A stretch of 7,937 nt of DNA from Oligoflexales bacterium (GTDB lineage: Bacteria > Bdellovibrionota_B > Oligoflexia > Oligoflexales > CACXFL01): contig JANQHA010000645.1 of the NCBI GenBank assembly GCA_028282865.1, positions 1 through 7,937 of the forward strand, in the 5' to 3' direction. Within the stretch, counting starts at the first letter, position 1; every line of letters starts with the position of its first letter. A program made the position numbers and the translations under genes. Below are positions 1 to 6,074 of the stretch, in pieces. A model generated the notes under the pieces. It ran no database searches and was not told the origin of the DNA. It saw only the letters and a list, made by a program, of their open reading frames with translations.

Positions 1-2
1 AA

Positions 3-623
3 ATGGTCTCGAATGGCTCGAGGAAGGTACTAACCGCTCATGCTCGGTTAAGCCTCACTTCAATTTATTTTATATTATTTCCGATTGCATTTGGCATTTG
101 GTTTACTAGCGGGCAGATTTTGGAGCTAGTTCTTGGTTCCGATTTTACTGTTGTGGCTGATGTTTTGTCTTTGCTGGTATTAAGTATGGTCTTTCATACA
201 TTGATTATGTTTTTTGGCTATCAAATCTTGTTGATTAAAGGCCGCATCAGACTGCTGAATACTTTGATTATTTTGGCTCTGCCAGTTCAATTAGGCTTGT
301 CGACCTTGCTCATTAAGCATTTTGGCATGCTTGGTGGCGCGATATCAGTAGTTTTGTCAAAAATGTTTTTAGGCGTAACCTTATCTTGGGTTGCTATGAA
401 GTACATCGATCGATTCCAAATACGGGATCTTATTTCTATATTTGTATCCTCGGTAGCGATGGTTACCGTGCTGAAGTTACTACCGGAGTTACATTTGGTG
501 CTAGAAGTTTCAATTGGTGCCGTTTGCTACCTAGTTACCTTAGCTATCCTAAACCGGGCATTAATGATGAGTATGTTAGGAAGATTTGGTCAAGTTTTTG
601 GCCAAAGTGGGGGAGGTTCTTAA
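3..623 (+). CDS. Polysaccharide/oligosaccharide flippase (Wzx/MATE-like), C-terminal part, truncated by window edge
   Basis: The reading frame is open to the left edge, so the Met at base 3 is probably internal and the gene begins outside the window. The visible 206 residues are strongly hydrophobic, with about six membrane segments (approximately residues 18-40, 50-75, 83-105, 107-130, 141-160 and 166-186) separated by short basic loops. The first segment and its following loop (FGIWFTSGQILELVLGSDF), then the loop ending in KGRIRLLN, resemble the second half of polysaccharide-transport family flippases, where a helix is followed by 'I..L.lG..F' and later 'kgr......n'. Such proteins move lipid-linked sugar units across the inner membrane for surface polysaccharide or O-antigen assembly. 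The Gly/Ser-rich tail (GQSGGGS) is cytosolic by inference. MurJ or another MOP-superfamily exporter is possible; the diagnostic N-terminal half is missing. No terminator is visible before the convergent neighbour 17 bp away. Confidence 0.75.
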   Translation: MVSNGSRKVLTAHARLSLTSIYFILFPIAFGIWFTSGQILELVLGSDFTVVADVLSLLVLSMVFHTLIMFFGYQILLIKGRIRLLNTLIILALPVQLGLSTLLIKHFGMLGGAISVVLSKMFLGVTLSWVAMKYIDRFQIRDLISIFVSSVAMVTVLKLLPELHLVLEVSIGAVCYLVTLAILNRALMMSMLGRFGQVFGQSGGGS

Positions 624-640
624 TCAATAGGCTCGTTGTG

Positions 641-1843
641 TTAATTGTCCAATCGAAATAGCATTGCATTTGCTGTTACACCTGAGTGGTCCGATAGAAA
701 AAGTTCGCCGCCGCTAGTTCCATCGTTACTACTATATTCTGATGCTAGTTTTGCTGAGCCGTCTAGATTGGTCAATGCTTTTTCGAATACCAGGCTTGGC
801 TCCGAAACATAAAAATCATTATTTGAGCTGGGGTTTCTACCGATCCAGATATAGTCTAATCTCTGTGGGGGTTCATCTTTGGTTGTCGAACCATGTCTTG
901 CGATCGCATTTTTAGTGGGATCTTGAGTAAAAGGAGCTGTAGCTTCAGTGGCCTTAAATACATCGGTGAATTCAATTTCATGATTTAATAAGGCCGTATT
1001 TAAGTATACTTCTTTGTCGCGATACCAACCTGTTGCTACCTCATCAAAGTCTTTACCATCAATTTTTTTCGGGAAGCGATCCGAAGAATTTGTATCGATA
1101 CCTAATACGACATAATCATAATGTTCCTTCTGATCTTTTATAAAATCACTTAGTCTTTCCAGCTGCAATAAACGAGCTTCTGTGCCCTTAGAGGAGTAGG
1201 TGAAGTGACCGTTTATTGCCAATATTCTTGTTCCATTTGTCATGGTGATATTAGTTGCAAAAAAACCTTTTTTAAGGCCCGCGAGCTTCTCTGTAGCCAA
1301 TCTTGGTGCAGCAATAGGGCGGTGAACCCTCGCTGGAGTTTCTTTGCTCATGCGCCGGGAGTCTGTCAAAATCATGAGGCCAAACGGATTAGTATTTTTA
1401 GTTTTTTCTGCGACGAAACTTGTGTATCCGTTAAATTTGGCTACACGTTCTATCGATTCGACATCTTTAAGGTGCCATATTTCTTGTAGAGTAACTATGG
1501 TTGGACGTTCTTGTCTCAAGTAAATATCTAGGCTATTAAGTATTTCTGGGCTGCGGCGCTGATACTCTGGGACGTAAGCCAATCTAAATAGTTTATTTAG
1601 TAGGCCGGCGTTGAAAGTAACTAGCTTGATACTTTCCCCTACCTTGCCAGTTGATTCGTATTTTTTTCTTGCCGCAGCATTACGCGCAAGCATTTGGTCC
1701 TGTCTATGCTCAATCCTGATATCTAGTTTTTTGCTAAAGGTCTGCTCGCAAGATATTGTTTTGGGAGCAGCGGAAGTGACTTCTATTGCGTTAAATGCCA
1801 CTAAGATAGTCGTTACTGCTATTATAAACTTCAAATTTTTCAC
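641..1843 (-). CDS. Exported endonuclease/exonuclease/phosphatase (EEP) superfamily hydrolase, possibly sphingomyelinase- or nuclease-like
   Basis: A 400-residue protein starting at a GTG codon, with AAGGG nine bases upstream (1853-1857 on the complement). Residues 1-25 form a signal peptide (KNLK, then a hydrophobic core, then TSA before the mature end), so the protein is exported. The EEP catalytic set is present in order: LVTFNAG (N78), VTLQEIW (E121), INGHF (H213), LGIDTN (D250, N252), RLDYIW (D330) and LSDHSG (D385, H386). These residues bind Mg2+ and cleave phosphodiester bonds across this superfamily, which includes neutral sphingomyelinases, DNase I-like nucleases and inositol phosphatases. 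The substrate cannot be read from the sequence; export and the length of about 400 fit a secreted lipid phosphodiesterase or nuclease. Residues 30-70, before the domain, are charged and probably helical. The gene is transcribed alone from its own promoter at 1877-1905 and converges on the flippase gene. Confidence 0.85.
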   Translation of the reverse strand: MKNLKFIIAVTTILVAFNAIEVTSAAPKTISCEQTFSKKLDIRIEHRQDQMLARNAAARKKYESTGKVGESIKLVTFNAGLLNKLFRLAYVPEYQRRSPEILNSLDIYLRQERPTIVTLQEIWHLKDVESIERVAKFNGYTSFVAEKTKNTNPFGLMILTDSRRMSKETPARVHRPIAAPRLATEKLAGLKKGFFATNITMTNGTRILAINGHFTYSSKGTEARLLQLERLSDFIKDQKEHYDYVVLGIDTNSSDRFPKKIDGKDFDEVATGWYRDKEVYLNTALLNHEIEFTDVFKATEATAPFTQDPTKNAIARHGSTTKDEPPQRLDYIWIGRNPSSNNDFYVSEPSLVFEKALTNLDGSAKLASEYSSNDGTSGGELFLSDHSGVTANAMLFRLDN

Positions 1844-1876
1844 GACTAAAAACCCTTGAAAAATAGATACTTAATC

Positions 1877-1905
1877 ATTGTATCGAAATCTCTTAGCAGA
1901 CTCAA
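1877..1905 (-). promoter_or_regulatory. Sigma70-type promoter for the EEP hydrolase gene
   Basis: On the minus strand, a -35 TTGAGT (1900-1905, 4/6 to consensus) is separated by 17 bp from a -10 TACAAT (1877-1882, 5/6). Transcription would begin near 1870, giving a leader of about 27 bases that includes the AAGGG ribosome site. It was found by eye and has not been tested. Confidence 0.6.
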
Positions 1906-1951
1906 TTTTCATGTCTAAACATTTCACAAGTTGTCGTAAAACTCAAATATT

Positions 1952-1980
1952 TTGACAGGGTTTATGAAATAAAACTTAAT
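1952..1980 (+). promoter_or_regulatory. Sigma70-type promoter for the lipoprotein gene
   Basis: A perfect -35 TTGACA (1952-1957) is followed after 17 bp by CTTAAT (1975-1980, 4/6). Transcription would start near 1987, leaving a leader of about 75 bases before the 2063 start codon. It lies back to back with the minus-strand promoter, about 46 bp between the two -35 boxes, so a regulator bound between them could act on both genes. No clear operator palindrome is seen there. Confidence 0.55.
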
Positions 1981-1996
1981 TAAATCAGGTGGTTAT

Positions 1997-2020
1997 ATGT
2001 GGCATGGAGTTCGCATCTAA
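1997..2020 (+). CDS. Possible 7-codon leader ORF (MWHGVRI)
   Basis: ATG at 1997 follows AGGTGG (1987-1992) with a 4-base gap and encodes Met-Trp-His-Gly-Val-Arg-Ile before TAA at 2018-2020. It lies inside the predicted leader of the lipoprotein mRNA, and its stop is 42 bases before the downstream ATG. The evidence is only a good ribosome site and position. An ORF this short can easily arise by chance, and the predicted transcription start (about 1987) would fall on the ribosome site itself, which weakens the case. Confidence 0.2.
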   Translation: MWHGVRI

Positions 2021-2062
2021 GATAGTCGGAGAAGGGTTTTATTAAAAAAAATGAGGTTACAT

Positions 2063-2875
2063 ATGAGAGAGTTTTTAAGCGTTATTCTATCGTGCAGCAT
2101 GGTTTTTGCTTCCTGTACGCCAAGCAAATCGCGGAAGTCAAGCCCACAGCCAGCACCTACTGAGCCCGCTTCTCAAGAGCAGCTCAAGAGCACTGATGAA
2201 CAGATTGCTGCTGAGCAAGCAAATCAAGGTTCTAGTGGCAGCTCTTCTGCCCAGTCCAATGCATCTGTTCTTACCAATGCGGCAATGAACGCTGCGGTTA
2301 CTGCGATGATGAACGATCAAGACCTATATATCAAAGATATTAGTGGTAACGATATTTCGGTCGACGATTACCGACTTAACCCGAGTCAATATTTTGTTTT
2401 ATTTAACTATGACGAGCAAAAGAACGAGTATCGCGCTTTAAATACCGCTGCGTTAGGGGACTCGACTACTGTTTATAATTTAGGTTATAAGATTTACAAA
2501 GTATCTGGTGATATAGCTTCTTTTAACGAGTCAGTGCTTGGTGAGCCAGCAATCGATGAGAGCTTAATTCTTGAAGCAAATTTAGCTTCTATTATTATCA
2601 ATAAGGATAAGATCGAGGACTTTATTAAGAGCATTAGAGATGCTGATGAACTGGTACTAAACCAGCCAAGCATTATGAATAAAGTATCTGACTTTCTGTT
2701 CCCGACCGCATATGCCGGAACCTCTACTGAAGATAAGTATCTAACGGTTGCGATCGTCTTCACTTCAGTTTCAGTCATTGCTTACCTCCTTGCTGCGAGG
2801 AATGTAGGTGTTATATCAGTTGCGGTTGCAATCAGCTTCTGGTTTCTTTACTGGTTTTTGCGGGATGAAGACTAA
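2063..2875 (+). CDS. Probable lipoprotein of unknown function with two C-terminal hydrophobic helices
   Basis: I do not recognise a family. The ATG at 2063 is preferred over the in-frame ATG at 2051 because GAGG (2053-2056) sits six bases before it; this gives 270 residues. The N-terminus (MREF, a hydrophobic core, then FASC) is a lipoprotein signal with Cys18 as the likely lipidated residue; Phe at -3 is not ideal. A Ser/Gln/Ala/Pro-rich linker of about 45 residues follows, then a mixed acidic domain (roughly residues 65-220) with several DIS/DYR/YNLGYKIY-type strand-like stretches and no cysteine. After the sequence FPTAYAG come two hydrophobic stretches (about residues 228-246 and 248-264, the second rich in Trp/Phe) and a charged RDED end. 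Membrane helices at the C-terminus of a lipoprotein are unusual. The gene has its own promoter and terminator, so it is monocistronic. Confidence 0.7.
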   Translation: MREFLSVILSCSMVFASCTPSKSRKSSPQPAPTEPASQEQLKSTDEQIAAEQANQGSSGSSSAQSNASVLTNAAMNAAVTAMMNDQDLYIKDISGNDISVDDYRLNPSQYFVLFNYDEQKNEYRALNTAALGDSTTVYNLGYKIYKVSGDIASFNESVLGEPAIDESLILEANLASIIINKDKIEDFIKSIRDADELVLNQPSIMNKVSDFLFPTAYAGTSTEDKYLTVAIVFTSVSVIAYLLAARNVGVISVAVAISFWFLYWFLRDED

Positions 2876-2900
2876 TTTATTGTATTTAGTTTAAACCTTT

Positions 2901-2924
2901 AGCCTGCTTATGCAGGCTTTTTTT
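2901..2924 (+). terminator. Intrinsic terminator after the lipoprotein gene
   Basis: AGCCTGC (2901-2907), a TTAT loop and GCAGGCT (2912-2918) make a perfect 7-bp GC-rich stem. It runs into seven T residues (2918-2924) and lies 25 bases past the stop codon at 2873-2875. Confidence 0.9.
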
Positions 2925-2985
2925 GTGTTTTATTCTGCAGTTTTATCTACTCGACCTTACAAGGCATATGCAAATCAACTATGTG

Positions 2986-3013
2986 TGGACTTTCTTGAAG
3001 CTAGGAATATAAT
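2986..3013 (+). promoter_or_regulatory. Sigma70-type promoter for the TonB-like gene
   Basis: A -35 TGGACT (2986-2991, 4/6) and a perfect -10 TATAAT (3008-3013) are separated by 16 bp. The predicted start near 3020 gives a short leader of about 20 bases carrying AAGGAGGT. It comes right after a strong terminator, which supports an independent transcription unit. Confidence 0.65.
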
Positions 3014-3025
3014 CCAGTTCGATTC

Positions 3026-3033
3026 AAGGAGGT
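3026..3033 (+). promoter_or_regulatory. Near-perfect ribosome binding site of the TonB-like gene
   Basis: AAGGAGGT is fully complementary to the usual 16S anti-Shine-Dalgarno sequence and is six bases before the ATG at 3040. It fixes the start and suggests efficient translation. Confidence 0.85.
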
Positions 3034-3039
3034 GGCAGA

Positions 3040-3585
3040 ATGTCTTGGTTTGTCGCAGGGTTTATCTCTATTTTCATTCACGCTTTGGTAGTTCTGGCAG
3101 TTGTTGAGCAGGGAGCTTTTAGCCGCGCTGATCGGCCAAATAGTAGTGTCAGTATCAAAGTGAGAGTAGTAGAAACGGTAGGTCCCGATAACCCCACACA
3201 ACCTCAAGGGGCTATGACTAGTAGCTCTAGTTTCGCTGCAGCTGAGCAGGTAAATCGAGATCAGGAAACCACGGTAGAAAACGACGGAGCTCAGGAAAGC
3301 AAAGTAACGGTTATTGAAGCAGTTAACATAGATGGAATCGAGCCCCGATACCCAAGGCGGTCAATTCGCTACGGTGAGCAAGGTCGGGTTATTATCGAAA
3401 TTTACCGAGATGACAGCGCTATTAACTACCGATTGTTCAAAAGCAGTGGTTATGGACGTTTAGATCGTGCAGCAATGTCGTCGTTAGTCGGCCATGACCT
3501 ATCTAAGTTTAAAAATATAGGCTCATCAGAGCAACGAACCTTTCACTTGTCGTTTAACTTTAACCTCTCGGCTAACAAGATGTAA
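3040..3585 (+). CDS. TonB-like energy-transducer protein
   Basis: A 181-residue protein laid out as in TonB. It has a short N-terminal membrane anchor (residues 3-22), a periplasmic linker (about 30-95) and a TonB C-terminal domain (about 100-177). Ser10 and His14 in the anchor (SIFIH) match the SxxxH arrangement of E. coli TonB (SVCIH), whose His contacts the ExbB/ExbD motor. The C-terminal domain shows EPRYPRRSIRYGEQGRV and SSGYGRLDRAA, the family's 'P.YP......G..G.V' and 'SSG...LD.aA' elements. TonB passes proton-motive energy to outer-membrane receptors. The linker is Ser/Glu/Asp/Gln-rich with few prolines, rather than the classical Pro-Glu/Pro-Lys repeat, and is short for spanning the periplasm. 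No exbB, exbD or receptor gene lies nearby. It could be a specialised TonB paralogue, or a TonB-domain protein of another envelope machine. Confidence 0.8.
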   Translation: MSWFVAGFISIFIHALVVLAVVEQGAFSRADRPNSSVSIKVRVVETVGPDNPTQPQGAMTSSSSFAAAEQVNRDQETTVENDGAQESKVTVIEAVNIDGIEPRYPRRSIRYGEQGRVIIEIYRDDSAINYRLFKSSGYGRLDRAAMSSLVGHDLSKFKNIGSSEQRTFHLSFNFNLSANKM

Positions 3586-3609
3586 TATTGATTTGGTTAC
3601 CTACTTAAA

Positions 3610-3639
3610 TCAGCTGAATAAACTAATTATTATAGCTGA
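3610..3639 (+). other. AT-rich hairpin between the TonB-like and HR-domain genes
   Basis: TCAGCT (3610-3615) pairs with AGCTGA (3634-3639), and inside it AATAA (3617-3621) pairs with TTATT (3627-3631), with a small unequal bulge and a 5-base loop. No T tract follows directly, so it is not a standard intrinsic terminator; it may be an RNA 3' end or processing signal, or chance in AT-rich DNA. Confidence 0.3.
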
Positions 3640-3670
3640 CTAACAAGTCTCTCTTACCTAGTTTATTAAA

Positions 3671-3703
3671 TTTTTTTTAAAAACGGTCGAAGTCTAATAT
3701 ACC
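3671..3703 (+). promoter_or_regulatory. Possible weak promoter of the HR-domain gene
   Basis: An AT-rich block (eight T then five A, 3671-3683) lies upstream of overlapping -10-like hexamers TAATAT (3695-3700) and TATACC (3698-3703). No good -35 is visible. The 139-bp gap after the TonB-like gene makes a separate promoter plausible, but read-through is equally possible. Confidence 0.25.
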
Positions 3704-3724
3704 AATAAAGATAGGGTATGAAGA

Positions 3725-4372
3725 ATGCGTATCGGCCTTTTAATCTTGATCCTTCTGTCACCACTAAATGGTGCAGCGGTAGAGAATGATGGCATATTGT
3801 CAAAGTTCAAACTAGTTGGGGTGATCGCTGAGGCCCAGAAGAACAAAACTGATTCTGGCATTGTCGTTATCAAAGATGTAGCAAGCAGTCGCAGCTTCAT
3901 GCTCCGATCGGGGCAGTCTCTTCCAAATATGCGTAGATGGAAGATTCAGGATATCTCTCGTGGGGGGATTGTCGTAAGTAACGGTGAAGTTAGAGTCAGT
4001 TTGACCCACTATAGCTTTCAAGGGCCCGCTAAGACGGATAAGTCAGAACCCAACACGGAGCTGGCGAACGACGAGAATGATTGGCCACCTGAAGAATATT
4101 ATGAGAATTCGCTAGAAGCCGAAAGCTTTAAAGAAGCGATTGACCAATATTTAGAAGACCTTGGTGAGGCGCGATCAGCGCCGGAAGGACAGGGGCTAAA
4201 TAGGCAGATACGATCTTTCGACGATCTTTTAGAGTACAAACGCGCGGCTAAATCATCCATCCGAGTTTCTCGGCCCACTCGCAGTGGGGCCTCAAAAACG
4301 GTGACGGAGGCGGCAAGTTCCTCGACTGAATCACCGACAACCCAACAATTTTCTTCGTTTTATTACCCCTGA
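3725..4372 (+). CDS. Exported small protein with a GspC/PilP HR-like domain
   Basis: The ATG at 3725 has AGGG (3713-3716) eight bases upstream. Residues 1-18 form a signal peptide (MRIG, a Leu/Ile core, then NGAA), so the product is probably periplasmic. Residues 27-95 follow the pattern of the homology region of type II secretion protein GspC and of pilus protein PilP: LVGVIAE, a short loop, GIVVIKD, SFMLRSGQSLP, WKIQDISRGGIVVSNGEVRVSL. That small beta domain docks on the secretin in those systems. The rest (about 100-215) looks disordered, is acidic at 107-150 (DENDWPPEEYYEN), then basic and Ser/Thr-rich, and ends in FYYP. There is no PDZ domain and no retained anchor, so it is not a normal GspC, and no other gsp or pil genes are in view. 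It sits 139 bp after the TonB-like gene on the same strand. The domain call is by pattern only. Confidence 0.6.
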   Translation: MRIGLLILILLSPLNGAAVENDGILSKFKLVGVIAEAQKNKTDSGIVVIKDVASSRSFMLRSGQSLPNMRRWKIQDISRGGIVVSNGEVRVSLTHYSFQGPAKTDKSEPNTELANDENDWPPEEYYENSLEAESFKEAIDQYLEDLGEARSAPEGQGLNRQIRSFDDLLEYKRAAKSSIRVSRPTRSGASKTVTEAASSSTESPTTQQFSSFYYP

Positions 4373-4425
4373 AAGTCGCTTTGGTAGCGGTGCTCCGTCA
4401 CCACGATTAGGCTCCTCCGTCACCA
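4300..4425 (+). repeat. CTCCGTCACC repeat set: one inverted copy and two direct copies
   Basis: CTCCGTCACCA occurs at 4393-4403 and again at 4415-4425. GGTGACGGAGG at 4300-4310, inside the end of the HR-domain gene, is the exact reverse complement of 4414-4424 (11 bp) and of 4393-4402 (10 bp). In RNA the upstream arm could pair with either downstream copy, not both. Confidence 0.6.
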
Positions 4426-4457
4426 ACAGGTTCTGTAACCATAACCATATTACGTTT

Positions 4458-4490
4458 CTAAAAACCTATGGATTTTCATAGTGTTTTTAG
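4458..4490 (+). terminator. AT-rich hairpin before the glycyl-tRNA synthetase gene, possible terminator or leader structure
   Basis: CTAAAAAC (4458-4465) pairs with GTTTTTAG (4483-4490) and CTATG (4466-4470) with CATAG (4477-4481), giving a 13-bp stem with one bulged T (4482) and a GATTTT loop. TTATTTT follows. The stem is mostly A-T, which is weak for a terminator, but its length and the T-rich tail make it a candidate 3' end for the preceding gene. It could instead lie in the leader of the synthetase mRNA. No T-box-type conserved sequence is seen. Confidence 0.45.
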
Positions 4491-4543
4491 TTATTTTCAC
4501 TGTTCTAAAGCAGGTGATTGAATTTTGAGCTTAAGGTGGTTAG

Positions 4544-6055
4544 TTGAGCGAATTAGATCTAATGACCAAAATTGTCTCTTTATGCAAGAGGCGTGGTTTT
4601 ATTTTCCAAAGCAGCGAGATCTACGGTGGCCTTAAGTCCTGCTATGACTATGGTCCTTTGGGGGTCGAACTTAAGAAGAATATTGCCAGCGAATGGTGGC
4701 GCGCTATGGTTTATGAGCGTGAGGATATTGTCGGTTTAGATGCATCGATTATGATGCACAGCGATGTTTGGCGTGCTTCAGGACACTTATCGGGGTTCAA
4801 TGATCCCTTGGTAGATTGCTTAAACTGTAAAGAACGCTTTCGAGCCGATAAAGCACCAAAGGCTGAGCCCGGCTCCGAAGTAGAATTTATTGTTGGTGGT
4901 AAAAGTGGTGGCAAAAAGGCCACAGGTGTTGTTGAGCCATGCGGTTATGTTTGCCCTAACTGTGGTTCTGCTAGTTTAAGTGACGAGCGGCAGTTTAACT
5001 TAATGTTTCGAACTTCTTATGGGCCGATTGACCCACTTGGATCATTTGTTAATAAGATTTCTGAGAAAGATTTGTCGCCAGATGAAATTCGTGCAGAGCT
5101 TGAGCGCTGCATCCAGAGCAGTGCGGTCTACCTTCGCCCTGAAACCGCGCAAGCTATGTTTGTCCAATTTTTAAATATTCAGCAAACCACTTCGATGAAG
5201 GTTCCGTTTGGTATCGCTCAAATAGGAAAGTCATTTCGTAACGAAATTATTACCGAGCACTTTGTCTTTCGATCTTGCGAGTTTGAACAGATGGAGATGG
5301 AGTTTTTCTGCGAGCCGGGAACCCAAAATGAATGGTTGGATTATTGGCGCCAGGCCCGAATAGAGTGGTATCAGAAATATGCAAATGAGCCCGAAAAATT
5401 CAAACTACGCCAGCACGATAAAGATGAACTAGCGCACTATTCCGATGATTGCTACGATATCGAATATTTGTACCCTTGGGGGTGGGATGAACTCGAAGGT
5501 ATCGCATCTCGCACCGATTACGACCTATCTAAGCATGCCGAGTCATCTGGGGTTAAGCTTAGTTACTTCGATCAGCAAAAGAAGGACCCTAAGACCGGTA
5601 AGAACGGTTGGCGTTATGTTCCCTATGTTATTGAACCAGCAGCTGGCTTGACTAGAGCCGTTCTTTGTTATTTGCTTGATGCTTATTGCGAAGAAAAAGG
5701 CACCGATGCAAAAGGCCAAGAAAAAACTCGAGTGTTCCTTAAGCTTCACCCTAAATTAGCACCAATTAAAGCAGCGGTGCTTCCTCTGGTAAAAAAGGAC
5801 GGGCAACCGGAGAGGGCGCGAGAAATTGTGAAAAAGTTTCAAATTGAGGGGCTTAACGTTAGGTATGACGAAACTCAGTCGATAGGTAAGCGATATGCCA
5901 AGCATGATGAGATTGGGACCCCGTTTTGTATTACTGTCGATAATGATTCGTTAGCCGATGGCACTGTTACCCTGCGAGATCGCGATACTTGCGATCAAAA
6001 AAGAATCTCTGTTGATGAGGCTATCGCATCAGTGATTAAATTAGTAAGATCTTAA
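4544..6055 (+). CDS. glyQS: Glycyl-tRNA synthetase, single-chain class II type
   Basis: This enzyme charges tRNA-Gly with glycine using ATP, releasing AMP and pyrophosphate, in the cytosol. The 503-residue length and order fit the single-chain alpha2 form rather than the bacterial alpha2beta2 GlyQ/GlyS enzyme. The N-terminus has RRGFIFQSSEIYGGL and YDYGPLGVELK (17-44). An insertion carries Cys pairs at 92/95 and 137/140, with a further Cys133, resembling a zinc ribbon. Class II motif 2 is FRNE (231-234) and motif 3 is EPAAGLTR (Arg371). The anticodon-binding domain spans about 395-503, with GKRYAKHDEIGTPF and DGTVTLRDRDT. The start is TTG: AAGGTGGT (4533-4540) sits just before it, whereas the in-frame ATG at 4562 lacks a site, although a start there would lose only six residues. 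The PPi-phosphofructokinase gene follows after 19 bp, probably co-transcribed. Confidence 0.95.
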   Translation: MSELDLMTKIVSLCKRRGFIFQSSEIYGGLKSCYDYGPLGVELKKNIASEWWRAMVYEREDIVGLDASIMMHSDVWRASGHLSGFNDPLVDCLNCKERFRADKAPKAEPGSEVEFIVGGKSGGKKATGVVEPCGYVCPNCGSASLSDERQFNLMFRTSYGPIDPLGSFVNKISEKDLSPDEIRAELERCIQSSAVYLRPETAQAMFVQFLNIQQTTSMKVPFGIAQIGKSFRNEIITEHFVFRSCEFEQMEMEFFCEPGTQNEWLDYWRQARIEWYQKYANEPEKFKLRQHDKDELAHYSDDCYDIEYLYPWGWDELEGIASRTDYDLSKHAESSGVKLSYFDQQKKDPKTGKNGWRYVPYVIEPAAGLTRAVLCYLLDAYCEEKGTDAKGQEKTRVFLKLHPKLAPIKAAVLPLVKKDGQPERAREIVKKFQIEGLNVRYDETQSIGKRYAKHDEIGTPFCITVDNDSLADGTVTLRDRDTCDQKRISVDEAIASVIKLVRS

Positions 6056-6074
6056 AAGATAAGGAATATAGCAA

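Noticed and set aside
1205..1489. A 94-codon plus-strand frame opposite the EEP hydrolase gene.
   Set aside because: It lies wholly antisense to a gene with a full set of catalytic motifs and encodes a Cys/Phe-rich sequence with no ribosome site or recognisable pattern.
1801..2028. A 12-bp exact direct repeat CTAAGATAGTCG at 1801-1812 and 2017-2028, flanking the divergent promoter region.
   Set aside because: About one or two 12-mer matches are expected by chance in a window this size, and one copy lies in coding sequence for the signal peptide. No insertion-element features lie between them.
2494..2778. A 94-codon minus-strand frame opposite the lipoprotein gene.
   Set aside because: It is antisense to the better-supported gene, which has its own promoter, ribosome site and terminator.
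2910..3107. A 65-codon plus-strand frame covering the terminator, the promoter and the start of the TonB-like gene.
   Set aside because: It begins inside a terminator hairpin and crosses a promoter and a strong ribosome site used in another frame.
4373..4543. A T-box or other known riboswitch ahead of the glycyl-tRNA synthetase gene.
   Set aside because: No T-box consensus, specifier hairpin or antiterminator pattern could be found in the 171 bases; only the hairpin and repeats reported above are present.
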